Source of the DNA: Evernia prunastri
Taxonomy: Eukaryota > Ascomycota > Lecanoromycetes > Lecanorales > Parmeliaceae
Reading direction: 5' to 3'
Assembly (NCBI GenBank): GCA_003184365.1
Contig: NKYR01000138.1
Span: forward strand, 2,988 to 66,987
Length of the DNA: 64,000 nt
A program made the position numbers and the translations under genes. Positions within the stretch are counted from its first letter, which is position 1, and each line of letters begins with the position of its first letter. Positions 43,630 through 53,788 of the stretch are shown here, piece after piece. The notes under the pieces are model-generated. The model was given only the letters and a program-made list of their open reading frames with translations, was not told where the DNA came from and made no database searches.

Positions 43630-46293
43630 ATGTCACATTCACGCTTTACTACCACTACGGAGGACACCTTCAAATCCAATCGAATCCTTGTTCTCTCCTC
43701 CACCAACTACGAGAAATGGTTCGCCCTTACCAAAGCCAAATTGCAAGCGAAGGGCGGAAACTACGTTCTCGATAGAACGAAAGTACAACATCTACAACTA
43801 CATCCTGATGACAGAGCTGAGTACGACAAGCTTGATGGACTAGCTAAAGAACTGATTCTCCTGGGAACGGACGAAGTCGACTTGACACGAATCATCGACA
43901 AAGCTACAGCAAAGGAACAATGGGATGCATTGGTGGAGAAATACAAAGATAATCGAAAGCTTGTAGTGGCGAACAAGCAGAAGGAATTCGTCAACTACGA
44001 GAAGAAACCAGAACAGACAGTACAAGACACGTGGTCTGCTCTACACAAGATTCGTAACGACATCGTCGCTATCAAGCGTTCACTGGCCACGGCATATGAC
44101 ACGGAAGAAATCCTGTATAGGCTTTACGATTCCTTACCGCCAGAGTATGCCACGACTGTTGCCGTTCTCAAGTCACAAGAAGAGAAGGACGATATCAGAG
44201 CACTTCGCATATTGCAGGAAATGGAGGATTCATTGAAGGATACCTACACCGATACAGGCATGTATGCTCGCCGTCCTCAAAACATTCGCCAACGATCGGC
44301 ACCTCAGTCTCAATCGCGTCTCAATCGCTCGCCCGAGCCTCAACGACCTCAGCGATCTTCCTCCAAATCCTCCTCTCGCCCCGCCTCAATTCTCATCAAA
44401 CCACGATGCTACATTTGTGATGAGGAAGGCCACAAGGTCCAGGAATGCGATGCATTTGAAGCGATCAAGGAACTGGTTCGTGCCCTGAAAGACGGAAAGA
44501 AGAAGACAAAGAAGGTCTCCTTTGCCAAAAAGAAACCTCACAAGGCCTATGAGGCTGAGTCAGACTCCTCTGATGATATCGCTGATGTGGACTCTTCCGA
44601 TGAGGAAGAAATTGCCCATATTACGAAGGAAGCAGCCAGTAAGCTTCAACCCTCTTCGTGGATCACTGATACTGGCGCGTCATCCCATATGACTGACAAG
44701 ACCAACCTTTTCAGTGGCCCTCTCACTCGAATGAAGAGACGCACAATCAAGGTTGGAGGGGGAGAATTGTATGCAGATCAGATGGGTACGATAGTAATCA
44801 AAAGTCGCCAAGGAAGGCCGGTGCACATCATGCGTGTCTACTATGTTCCTGGCCTTGGTGCCAATCTTTTATCATGCAGGAGGCTATGTATGCTAGGGCT
44901 GAAAGGCCGTTTTGACACGAATGCGATATTCCTTCAGAAGAGACACCAAGACATGCTTAGGGCAGATCATCGAGAAGGAGTGTATGTCTTGACGTGGATC
45001 TCAAGCAAATTTCCTACTGGAACCACTTCAAAAGGCCCTGTCCAACAGCAAGTCTTCCCCGCAATGGAACATCCAATAACAGTTGAAGTAGAAGAACAGC
45101 CCACCAATGAGAAGAAAGCTGATGATGATGTCATTATGACCGAGACTGAAGGGGAATCTCAACCGTCACAGTCAGCAAAGGATTATTTCCTTATGCACCG
45201 ACGATTCGCTCACTTTGGATCCAAAATTCTCACCAAGCTTCATGAAGTCACTACCCATTCACCGCCAATACGTCTACCAAAGCATAGAAAGCCTTGCCCC
45301 ACATGTGCAATTGGGAAGATGAAGAAGAGAATCAACCGTATAGTGACTCCTAGAAAGGATGGAGGATTAGACCTTGTTTCCATTGATGCTTGTGGACCGC
45401 TTCCAAAGAGTCTTGTTGGTAATACCACATTCCTAGAGATTGTTGACAATCACTCGCGAAAGGTCTGGACGATCTGTACCAAGGATAGGAAGTCTATCCC
45501 AGCGGAGCTTGATATATGGAAAAACACTGTGGAGCTACAGACTGGGAGGAAGCTGAAAGCTGTTAGGCTAGATAACGCACCAGAACTGCTGTCACTCGTG
45601 AAGGATTGGGTGAAGAAGCATGGACTCACACTCCAAGATACCGAGCCATATACGTCACATCAGAATGGTATCGCTGAGAGAGCAATTCAAACTACAGAGG
45701 CGAACGTTCGTGCAATGCTTCAAGATGCACAACTACCAATGCAGTTTTGGGATGAAGCTGCAATGGCTGATGCATACCTCAGGAACCGAATTGCATCTGG
45801 ACCAATCATTGACGAGAAACCTACCAGCCCTGAGCAAGTATACACAGGAAAGCTTCCATCCATTGACCATGTCAGAGTATGGGGCTGTAAATGCATATCC
45901 TACGTCAATCCAAACTCTCATCCCGTGGGTACTCGAAGGGATAAATTGATGCCCAAAGGAAGAGAAGCGTTGTTAATGGGATTTGATCCAGAAACAATAA
46001 AGCAGTATCGTGTCTACGCTCCTGATCTGGGACGATGCATCAAGGCTTCAACGATTACATTCTTCGAGGATGAAAAGGGTGGTGATATCGATTTGAAACT
46101 TAAGATCTCTACACCAAATGAGTTGGCAACTCGTAACCCTGTCGGACGACCAAGGGCTTCATCAAAGGAATCAACTGCACGTGTATCTGACAAGCGACGT
46201 GATGAGCATGACCATGAGATACCAGCGACCCCAGATACCAGCGACCCCAGTGATATTCTCCATCCGGTGGCACAACCCCTTCTTTTCGTATAG
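43630..46293 (+). CDS. Copia gag-protease-integrase polyprotein, truncated before RT
   Basis: 887 codons from the ATG at 43,630. Gag-like UBN2-type N-terminus (..NYEKWFALTKAKL.., ..LYDSLPPEY), zinc knuckle CYICDEEGHKVQEC, retropepsin active site WITDTGASSHMT, GAG-pre-integrase zinc region (HRRFAH.. and CPTCAIGK), then an integrase core with D, D and E seen in VSIDACGP, VRLDNAPE and HQNGIAERAIQT. A GKLPSIDHVRVWGCKC segment follows. After SDPSDI the frame runs into foreign sequence (LHPVAQPLLFV) and stops. Reverse transcriptase and RNase H, which follow integrase in copia elements, are missing. The copy therefore cannot transpose alone, although its ORF is undamaged by RIP. The 3' part is mirrored at 46,312-46,934. 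Confidence 0.92.
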   Translation: MSHSRFTTTTEDTFKSNRILVLSSTNYEKWFALTKAKLQAKGGNYVLDRTKVQHLQLHPDDRAEYDKLDGLAKELILLGTDEVDLTRIIDKATAKEQWDALVEKYKDNRKLVVANKQKEFVNYEKKPEQTVQDTWSALHKIRNDIVAIKRSLATAYDTEEILYRLYDSLPPEYATTVAVLKSQEEKDDIRALRILQEMEDSLKDTYTDTGMYARRPQNIRQRSAPQSQSRLNRSPEPQRPQRSSSKSSSRPASILIKPRCYICDEEGHKVQECDAFEAIKELVRALKDGKKKTKKVSFAKKKPHKAYEAESDSSDDIADVDSSDEEEIAHITKEAASKLQPSSWITDTGASSHMTDKTNLFSGPLTRMKRRTIKVGGGELYADQMGTIVIKSRQGRPVHIMRVYYVPGLGANLLSCRRLCMLGLKGRFDTNAIFLQKRHQDMLRADHREGVYVLTWISSKFPTGTTSKGPVQQQVFPAMEHPITVEVEEQPTNEKKADDDVIMTETEGESQPSQSAKDYFLMHRRFAHFGSKILTKLHEVTTHSPPIRLPKHRKPCPTCAIGKMKKRINRIVTPRKDGGLDLVSIDACGPLPKSLVGNTTFLEIVDNHSRKVWTICTKDRKSIPAELDIWKNTVELQTGRKLKAVRLDNAPELLSLVKDWVKKHGLTLQDTEPYTSHQNGIAERAIQTTEANVRAMLQDAQLPMQFWDEAAMADAYLRNRIASGPIIDEKPTSPEQVYTGKLPSIDHVRVWGCKCISYVNPNSHPVGTRRDKLMPKGREALLMGFDPETIKQYRVYAPDLGRCIKASTITFFEDEKGGDIDLKLKISTPNELATRNPVGRPRASSKESTARVSDKRRDEHDHEIPATPDTSDPSDILHPVAQPLLFV

Positions 46294-46934
46294 CCTCACT
46301 TCCTGGCAGCGATATCACTGGGGTCGCTGGTATCTGGGGTCGCTGGTATCTCATGGTCATGCTCATCACGTCGCTTGTCAGATACACGTGCAGTTGATTC
46401 CTTTGATGAAGCCCTTGGTCGTCCGACAGGGTTACGAGTTGCCAACTCATTTGGTGTAGAGATCTTAAGTTTCAAATCGATATCACCACCCTTTTCATCC
46501 TCGAAGAATGTAATCGTTGAAGCCTTGATGCATCGTCCCAGATCAGGAGCGTAGACACGATACTGCTTTATTGTTTCTGGATCAAATCCCATTAACACCG
46601 CTTCTCTTCCTTTGGGCATCAATTTATCCCTTCGAGTACCCACGGGATGAGAGTTTGGATTGACGTAGGATATGCATTTACAGCCCCATACTCTGACATG
46701 GTCAATGGATGGAAGCTTTCCTGTGTATACTTGCTCAGGGCTGGTAGGTTTCTCGTCAATGATTGGTCCAGATGCAATTCGGTTCCTGAGGTATGCATCA
46801 GCCATTGCAGCTTCATCCCAAAACTGCATTGGTAGTTGTGCATCTTGAAGCATTGCACGAACGTTCGCCTCTGTAGTTTGAATTGCTCTCTCAGCGATAC
46901 CATTCTGATGTGACGTATATGGCTCGGTATCTTG
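45634..46934. repeat. Inverted duplication, 623-bp arms, 55-bp spacer
   Basis: 45,634-46,256 and 46,312-46,934 are reverse complements with no length difference and very few substitutions (for example gaagcgttgtta versus gaagcggtgtta). The right arm ends exactly at the N at 46,935. The spacer 46,257-46,311 is unrelated. Confidence 0.9.
46296..46934 (-). pseudogene. Copia integrase C-terminal fragment (mirror copy)
   Basis: Encodes the same stretch as the end of the plus-strand polyprotein, from QDTEPYTSHQNG to SDPSDI, followed by AARK and a stop. One visible residue difference (REAVLMGF versus REALLMGF) shows it comes from a slightly different copy. No start of its own. Confidence 0.85.
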
Positions 46935-46935
46935 N

Positions 46936-47313
46936 AACCCAGGGCCGCACAACGCTGTTGCCAAGTCAAAGCGGCCCCGCCGTCTCCGAAATCTCCGGGG
47001 TCTCGCCACTATTTTTATCCTTTCTGCTCGCAGACGACTCGCAGGCCAATCTACAGCGCTGGGGCATCGCTTGCCTGAGGGGGGGGGTAGTGTTACGGAC
47101 GTACCCTAGGTGTCAGGCACATAGGGAGTGTTTATGGCTATGTGTCTAGCACATAGAGTGTTTATTGGTTATTGACACATTCCCATTGACACATAGGCTA
47201 GCGGGGATTCTTCCTAGTATTTAAGCGCTCTTCTTCTGTACATATTTCCTCCTTATCTAGTTGTCTTATTCAATTTACCCCCATTAGACTTGACTCTGGG
47301 CACGGTTCTGACA
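46936..47313 (+). mobile_element. 3' end of an LTR retrotransposon with its 3' LTR
   Basis: After the N an open pol tail ends ..ALGHRLPEGGGSVTDVP with its stop inside the LTR, as in many fungal elements. A G-rich tract (gaggggggggg) precedes the LTR at 47,091-47,313 (223 bp, TGTTACGG...CTGACA), which contains a TATA-like gtatttaag. It is inserted in the inverted R1 copy. The 5' part is not in the assembly here. Confidence 0.75.
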
Positions 47314-47490
47314 TAGACATGGTTCACACATGATTAATAATCTGAAATAGTGGTAATTACGGAATTCATTTGTACATGATTTAGATTACGAAACGTTTCT
47401 AATTTTCTACCATTGAAAATAAAGTTAACTGTTTAATTTAATCTATGAGAACGTGTATTTCGGTAAGCTTAGCGTGTATTCAAAAATTCC
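47314..47490. repeat. Dispersed repeat R1, inverted and diverged copy
   Basis: Reverse-complement match to about 9,790-9,965, starting tagacatggttcacacatga and continuing through tggtaattacgg and catttgtacatg, with many C/T and G/A differences. Similarity fades near 47,490. Confidence 0.75.
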
Positions 47491-48083
47491 AGGGTCCATC
47501 TCTAGGTATTTACCTTCTCATTTCCACCCCATCATTCCTTCCCCCCCCGCCTCCACCCCCACAATCTCCTACATCGACGTCCGCTATATCCCGAGAACGT
47601 CGTTCTCGCGACAGAATCGTCTGAATCAATCGAATTTGAAGTTTTTTTCTTTGCGACGTTGACGTGAAAACGTAGACAGAGATGTCGAGTCTCTCTCTTA
47701 ACCTTAAATTATGTAGATAATAGTATATATATATACTACAGTCGATAAGGATAAAGCGTTGAAATATTTAGAATTGCTAAAAAAGAAAATCAAATAAATT
47801 TCGTTGAAAGATATTGATAATTGAAAAATTTAAGCGATACTAAACCTTATTTAGTGATAAACTTTAAAATGTTTAAATACGATGTCCACTAATCAAAAGC
47901 ATGTCTATACCGTAGTGGTACCAAAACCATTTGAAAACCGTTCGTAAGAATCAGGTCTTTCCTACCTAGGTAGGTAGGTAGGTAGGTACCTTAGGTAAGG
48001 TACATGTATATTCATTCTCTCTTCCCAGATCAACCACAGATCAACCACAGCAACAGAGGACAGCCGGTGCAATTCGATAACGA
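47491..48083. other. AT-rich spacer upstream of the first HET gene
   Basis: AT-rich, RIP-like to about 47,890, then a short segment (gaaaaccgttcgtaagaatc..) resembling the R1 edge at 9,970, then a TAGG tetranucleotide run (47,964-48,001). Contains the presumed promoter of the first HET gene. No gene. Confidence 0.5.
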
Positions 48084-50921
48084 ATGGACCACTTGGAGCA
48101 AATACAGGACCCTGTTCGAAAGTCCGTGGATGTTCCTTTCGTCTGTGCTAGCTTCACTTTTGATCCCAACCCATTAACGTTCGAGGAATTTGAGAATTTT
48201 CCGCAGCGACACGGATACAATACACATGATGTGATACAAGGTGTCTCTGGTCAGCAAGCTTTGTGCCAAAGTATATCATTCCTTCAGTCGTGGCTCTTCT
48301 TCGGATTACTCGTTCAGATATTCGGGCCCATCGGTTTGACCTTGAGTCGGAATGAGTTCGTTCGGATAGAAGATGATGGCAAACCGGTCATCACAACGAA
48401 AGCATTGCCAAAGTATATGTGGTTCTGGCTGGCGGTTCGACACCATCAGCCGAGATATGAAATAGAAGACCACGCTAAGCTAGCAGACTCTTGCTTGGAG
48501 TTGGCGAACAGAGTAACCAACAAGCTGATCTCGCACGAATTAAGCCCGGGAGCGTCTCCTACCCAAGGATATCTGGGGGAGACTCTGTCCGCCTTAAGCA
48601 GTGTAGAAAAGTCAGCGGCTGAAAGCGTTCTTCTATCTTTAGTCATTCTCGGAGAAACACTATGCTATGCGCGAAACCAGGTAGTTCCCTATAGTGTCGG
48701 GCCGACACTGCACTGGAAATATCCACCGCTTGGGTCAGCCCTTTTACAAAATGCTGGTTGGTGCATCGCGGAAATCAACGGCCTGTAGGTTCATCTCGTT
48801 TTTCGACTATTCTGTTGATAACGAGAAGAGAATATGCCAATGCAGACACTTACTTAGAGTCCAATTTTAGTTACAAACATTGCCGCGCCCCTACACTTTA
48901 TTACTTGAGTACATGGGACAGGGTAGTCTTGAAAAAAGATCACTCGCGATGCGGAAACTCTACGAACTGTCAAGCGCATCAACTGAATCCTAAAACCTAC
49001 AGAACGCAACATGCTGCAGGTTGTGTCTATTGTCCGGAGCACGGATTGTCCTCCGAAGCAATCTCCTCGATCCTTATCCCAGAAAAGACTGTTGTGCCGC
49101 TTGTCACTGTCGATTCCCAACGTCTAGACTCCCCAGTAAGGGCTTTCTCTGCAGATATTTCTCGAGTTGAAGCCGTACCGTCATATGTTGCCATATCCCA
49201 CGTCTGGTCAGACGGAAAAGGCAATCCCGACCGAAACTTCCTACCTCTGTGTCAGCTGCAACGTCTACAGGATTGCACAAACGCTCTATACCCCTCGGAT
49301 CAGCACCCTGTACCTTTCTGGATGGACACGCTCTGTGTGCCGGTAGGGAAAAGGTTTTGGCCTGTTCGGAATAGGGCTCTTAATCGCATGAAGTCTACAT
49401 ATAAATCCGCCGAAAAGATTCTCGTGTTTGACACCTCTCTCGAAATTGTGGACTCAAGTGTCGCTCCCGAAGAAGCATTGATACGGATTCGATATTCGCC
49501 ATGGTCAAGTAGACTTTGGACTATGCAAGAGGGGCGATTGGGCCTTAACCTTTACTTCCAATTCCGCGATAAGAGCATTTCATTTGACCATCAGCCTTAC
49601 CAAGGTGGAGCTACTGGGACTTTGCCGGCTGTCGAGGCAATACTCAACAGCTTGACTACTCTGGAGCTCGTGAGCCTTGAATTCTTGTTTGCTTCCGTTG
49701 CGTGTGCTGCACTGACATTATTTTGCTTAACAGGCTCATTCTCCCGCAGCTCTGCTTCTTGTCCGCGCCCTGGCTTACACAGATCAAACCCTGCAGCTAC
49801 GTCTCTCATACGCACACAAGCCCCCCCAAGCTGACCCAGATGAAGAAGATATACGCATCTCAGCCATCGAATCTTTCCAAAATCTGAAGCTTGAAGATAA
49901 CCTACATAAAACGTGGTATCATATAGCGAGGAAGCTGATTGGCGAGACGTACGAACCTTCTCAGCTCGATGACGAGCTAAGGTCAGACATACATGCCATC
50001 ATCATGAGCCCCATAGTAAGTCACTGCGGCGAAGCTTGGCTTCGAAGCCGTGGTTATGCTTACGGTCTTGCTCTCAATCGTGTGTCCGGCTCAGATCACT
50101 TCCGATCTGGATCAAAGCCTTCTCGCATGTTCGACGACACCGCTCGCGGACTACAGGGGCGTACCACAAGTAGAATAGAAGATGAGCCTGTATGTCTCTG
50201 CGCACTGCTCGGACTTGACAACACACAGGTATTGGACATCCCAGTGCCAGGACCCCGGAAAAAGCGCATACTTTCTTCCATATCTTCCAAAGCAACACTG
50301 GCAAACATTTGCCGCAGTATTGGACTCGATACACAAGCAACCTTGAACAAATGCCACGATGAACGCATGAGAGCTGCGCTGCAGCTTGTTGATGCTTTCC
50401 CCCCTCACATCATCTTCTGGAATGTGCCGCGACTTAAGAAACAAGGATGGCGTTGGGCACCTTCTACACTTCTCAGTGAAGATACGCAGATACGCGCCCA
50501 AGCTTCAATTTATGCGAAAAGACGGGACGAAGGGCTTCTGGTCGATTATCCCGGATGGCTTATCTCTCTGGATCAAAGCAGTTGTCAAAAATCCCCGCGG
50601 AACTATGACTTCCTCATTCTGAGGTTAAGTGCAGACATTGAAGGGGATAGTCATCCTTTCCGACGTTCGTGGCTTCATTCACGGCTTCGAGGATCTGGAA
50701 AGCATTGGCAGCACCTGTTCAACAGGAATCATGATCTCGCGCTTGTTGTGAATGAGGGGAGGGGAGTTTTGGTGAGTGTTCATAGAGAAGTAGATGGGAT
50801 AGTTTTCACAAGTTTTGAGGCAGCTGTGGAACGCTTCCCTTCCACCGCTCCAACTGAGCATGCTACTGTAATCTCAGGTAGGGCCACCTGGGTTGAATAT
50901 CCCAAGTGGTGCATTGGTTGA
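48084..50921 (+). CDS. HET-domain protein 1 (three exons)
   Basis: Exons 48,084-48,784, about 48,829-49,669 and 49,734-50,921 give about 909 residues. The first intron is short (41 or 44 bp; two acceptors fit), the second is 64 bp. The N-terminal region shares FLQSWLFFGLL..IFG and ITTKALPKYMWFWL with the other two paralogs. A Cys/His segment (KDHSRCGNSTNCQAHQ.., then YRTQHAAGCVYC) precedes the HET domain. HET blocks: YVAISHVWSDGKGN, LCQLQRLQ, FWMDTLCVP, LNRMKSTYKSAEKILVFD, WSSRLWTMQEG. After intron 2 comes a long C-terminal region with RTTSRIEDEPVCLCALLGL. HET proteins act in heterokaryon incompatibility and related cell-death responses; the partner is unknown. The stop is 67 bp from that of HET 2, which is convergent. 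Confidence 0.88.
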
Positions 50922-50988
50922 AGATGGACGCAAATGCACGAGTCAACGTTTGTAGGTAGATATCGAATCCTAGCGACTAGACATTGAT

Positions 50989-53334
50989 TTATGATACGTA
51001 CCAAGTCTGGTCCAGATACTCTTCCTTGTACTCCGCCAACATCCGTAATCCTAATCTGTTCCTGAGCCATTCTCCCACATGTACTGTTGCCTTCTCAGCT
51101 TCTCCTATATATCTAGACCAATCTTCGCCATGCCTTTGTCTCTCACTGTCAATCTCCTCTGGCTCTGGTAACGTCAAATCAATGTAGCAAATGTATCTCG
51201 TATATATAGCTGTCCTTCCCAGATCCAAAAAGTTCAGGGTAGAATTTGTCCGCTTATGAATCGATACCAGAGCAGCAGGAATCTTATCGATTTCGTGGGG
51301 TAGATTCCGCGTGATCTTGAGAGTAGGACAGATAATGCCTAGCTGGGAGGTCCCTGGCGTATGTCCAAGCGCTTCCAGTGCTTCTGATGAAGGTGGCAGG
51401 TTAGAGATTGTACTATCGTATGACGCTTTGTACCACTGCTGGTTTGCCGTATTTCGAAAGAGAAACCACTGTCGTGGTAGTAGCATGGGGGTAAGAACGA
51501 AGCCCGGGAGCGTGACTTCGAGACCCACGCCAGGGCGAAGCCGTGCGGGACGGTAGTAAACATACGGACGTGCTCTCCAGAACTCACGCCGCATCCATCT
51601 ATACCCCAATTGTTCGAACTTTGGCCCAGAGCAGAAAAGAAGACCGTGAGGGATGTGTTTCCACACGGAGAGTAGTTGGAACTCTCGGCTTTCTACCTCT
51701 GTTTCTTGGAGCTTTGTCACGGCGGCGGAGCTGAGACCCAAAAGTATGGCTAAGCAAATTAGCTCGTCTCCTTTCCAGCTCGTCGCGCGGCCGATGAAAC
51801 CCTGCAAAGCAACACCGAAAGCGTGCGATTGGTCTCTAATACTAATAGGGGAATACTCATTGGAGTTGAATGCTTTCCGCATGAAGGTTAGGTTGTAATG
51901 GAAGTAGCCAACATCGATAGGAATTGAGTCTGTCACGAATGGTCTGGCATTCCAATCGCTCGTCAGCTTTTTTCTTATATCAACAAGGTTCAGGGCGCCG
52001 TCCGCAAATTGGACACACAGCTTCAGGGATCCCAAAGAACCTTCTAAAAGCGTCCAGACGCGGCGCATCCAGCCACAGCAAGACACGCGTACCAGGAGCT
52101 CTTCGACCGGGAGATCAAGAGATACCTGCTGGATCTCTGAATCCAGTACTAGGACAGTGGTCGCTTGTGCGTAAGTTCGGGCCATCCTGGAAATCGCAAT
52201 TCTACGGAATGGAGGCTTAACGGGAACACAAAGCGTATCGATCCAGATGTAGACCGAGTTCGAGTGGACCGCTCTTTTGAATGCCGGTAATGGCCAAGTC
52301 TCTGAGATAGTCAAGGCGCTTACTATGCCATGAAGCCTTTGCAGCTGACATGCTGGAAGGGAGTTCTGCTGCCAATTTCCAAGTCCGTCTGACCATACAT
52401 GAGAGAAGGCGCAGAATGTAATGCCAAATCGATGTTGGACAACATCGATGAACGAGCTAACGCTACCTGTAGGGGAAGCAATCTTAATGACGGGTATGCC
52501 GCCAGTCGCCAGAATTTTGTTCACTTTCTCAACGGGGACCTCAATATGACCACAATCGCAATTCACCCTCACGTGCTTAGTTGGGTACTTCCCACCTTCA
52601 ATATGATGTGCCACACACCTTTCGATCATACAATTCTGGTGAGATCTCCCTTCTGGCGCGTCTCGCTTTACCGTGCTGACGAAGTAGCTGAGGATAATGC
52701 TCCCGTACTCGGCAATTCGCCCAATATCATTAATGCACCATCCTATTGAGGCTAATCGGTCGCTGATGATAGGCGAGTGGCCCCATCTCCGCTTCACAAT
52801 CTTGAATCCAATTAATCTCTGCTTCTGCGACAAAGACGATTCCAGTGTTGCTCCAAGGGCCATGATCGAAAGCGAAACCTCCGGAGGAAGGGGGCATTGA
52901 GTCGCACCAAGGTGACCCCCTGATAGATGAACAGCGTAGTTGTTCGCTTCCTGTAGACATCGGCTAATTCTCGATTGAGCGTCCGGAAGGCCGCCTTTCG
53001 AGAAGGTTGCCATCCACCGCCGGATGTAAGGTGGTAAAGACTGTTTCGTCGTAATGAAGCTATGGCCTTGATGGTCTTCCGTCACAAAGTCTTCTCGTTC
53101 CACATGCGTGCCAAGGACTTCGCTCATCATGCCAAAATAAAGCCATGCCTGCAGAAACGCAGCAGTGATTCCGGGTGAGTGTTCTGTAAAATCTCCCGCA
53201 AGTAAACGCTTTTTGTCAAAGCCCATGCGTGCTGGGAATCCTGTAAAACCCTCATCATCATACACAAAATTTACGAGGTATGAGACTTGGGGATACGGAA
53301 ACGCTGGCTGTGATGCTTGTGGGAGATGGTCCAT
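50989..53334 (-). CDS. HET-domain protein 2 (single exon)
   Basis: 781 residues from the ATG at 53,334 (MDHLPQASQ..), chosen because all three paralogs start MDH and no other ATG precedes in frame. N-terminal block FLQAWLYFGMM..VLG and TTKQSLPPYIRRW, the conserved GWCINDIG, a Cys/His segment (HQNCMIERCVAHH.., YPTKHVRVNCDCGH), then HET blocks CAFSHVWSDGLGNWQ, LPACQLQRL, WIDTLCVPV, ISRMARTYAQATTVLVLD, WMRRVWTLLEGSLG. C-terminal block RATSWKGDELICLAILLGL matches HET 1 and 3. Intronless, unlike its neighbours, so it may have lost introns. No damage seen. Confidence 0.9.
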   Translation of the reverse strand: MDHLPQASQPAFPYPQVSYLVNFVYDDEGFTGFPARMGFDKKRLLAGDFTEHSPGITAAFLQAWLYFGMMSEVLGTHVEREDFVTEDHQGHSFITTKQSLPPYIRRWMATFSKGGLPDAQSRISRCLQEANNYAVHLSGGHLGATQCPLPPEVSLSIMALGATLESSLSQKQRLIGFKIVKRRWGHSPIISDRLASIGWCINDIGRIAEYGSIILSYFVSTVKRDAPEGRSHQNCMIERCVAHHIEGGKYPTKHVRVNCDCGHIEVPVEKVNKILATGGIPVIKIASPTGSVSSFIDVVQHRFGITFCAFSHVWSDGLGNWQQNSLPACQLQRLHGIVSALTISETWPLPAFKRAVHSNSVYIWIDTLCVPVKPPFRRIAISRMARTYAQATTVLVLDSEIQQVSLDLPVEELLVRVSCCGWMRRVWTLLEGSLGSLKLCVQFADGALNLVDIRKKLTSDWNARPFVTDSIPIDVGYFHYNLTFMRKAFNSNEYSPISIRDQSHAFGVALQGFIGRATSWKGDELICLAILLGLSSAAVTKLQETEVESREFQLLSVWKHIPHGLLFCSGPKFEQLGYRWMRREFWRARPYVYYRPARLRPGVGLEVTLPGFVLTPMLLPRQWFLFRNTANQQWYKASYDSTISNLPPSSEALEALGHTPGTSQLGIICPTLKITRNLPHEIDKIPAALVSIHKRTNSTLNFLDLGRTAIYTRYICYIDLTLPEPEEIDSERQRHGEDWSRYIGEAEKATVHVGEWLRNRLGLRMLAEYKEEYLDQTWYVS

Positions 53335-53788
53335 CTGACGCAATGAAGGTCAAGGACAGTCATTGGGATGAAGGCAAGGCATGAGGATACTGAAGGACAA
53401 CTCGTTGATCCAGCGATCGCTAGAATTTTATACAAGCATGCCCCAGTGCCCACCACCAAGTCCCTACTTGTAGGACAATCATTTGAGCGACGACGGGGTC
53501 CTCGCTATTGTTCGTGTAGGACACTTGATACGCTATCTAGGAGCGCTAGCACCAGCTTCAGGATATCTTACCTCAGACCTCAAGGTGTCAGGCCTCCATG
53601 GCCAAATTAGGAACGCAGCTATGTTGCATCTCCGGCATGATACACGTTTTACGAGTACGCTCCAGTGGAAGAGCCCTCTCAACCGAGCTTCTTTCCCGAC
53701 ACTACGAGTACATCTGAGTGCCTTTACCACGAGTACTGCTTGAATGAATAAAGAGGTTGTCGGCCTTCTGAAAATGGGTTGAGAACCC

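Noticed and set aside
48758..48860. Frameshift pseudogene in HET 1
   Set aside because: A 41-44 bp intron (GTAGGT..gag or ..aag) restores the paralog alignment at GWC..EYANA, so a splice is more likely.
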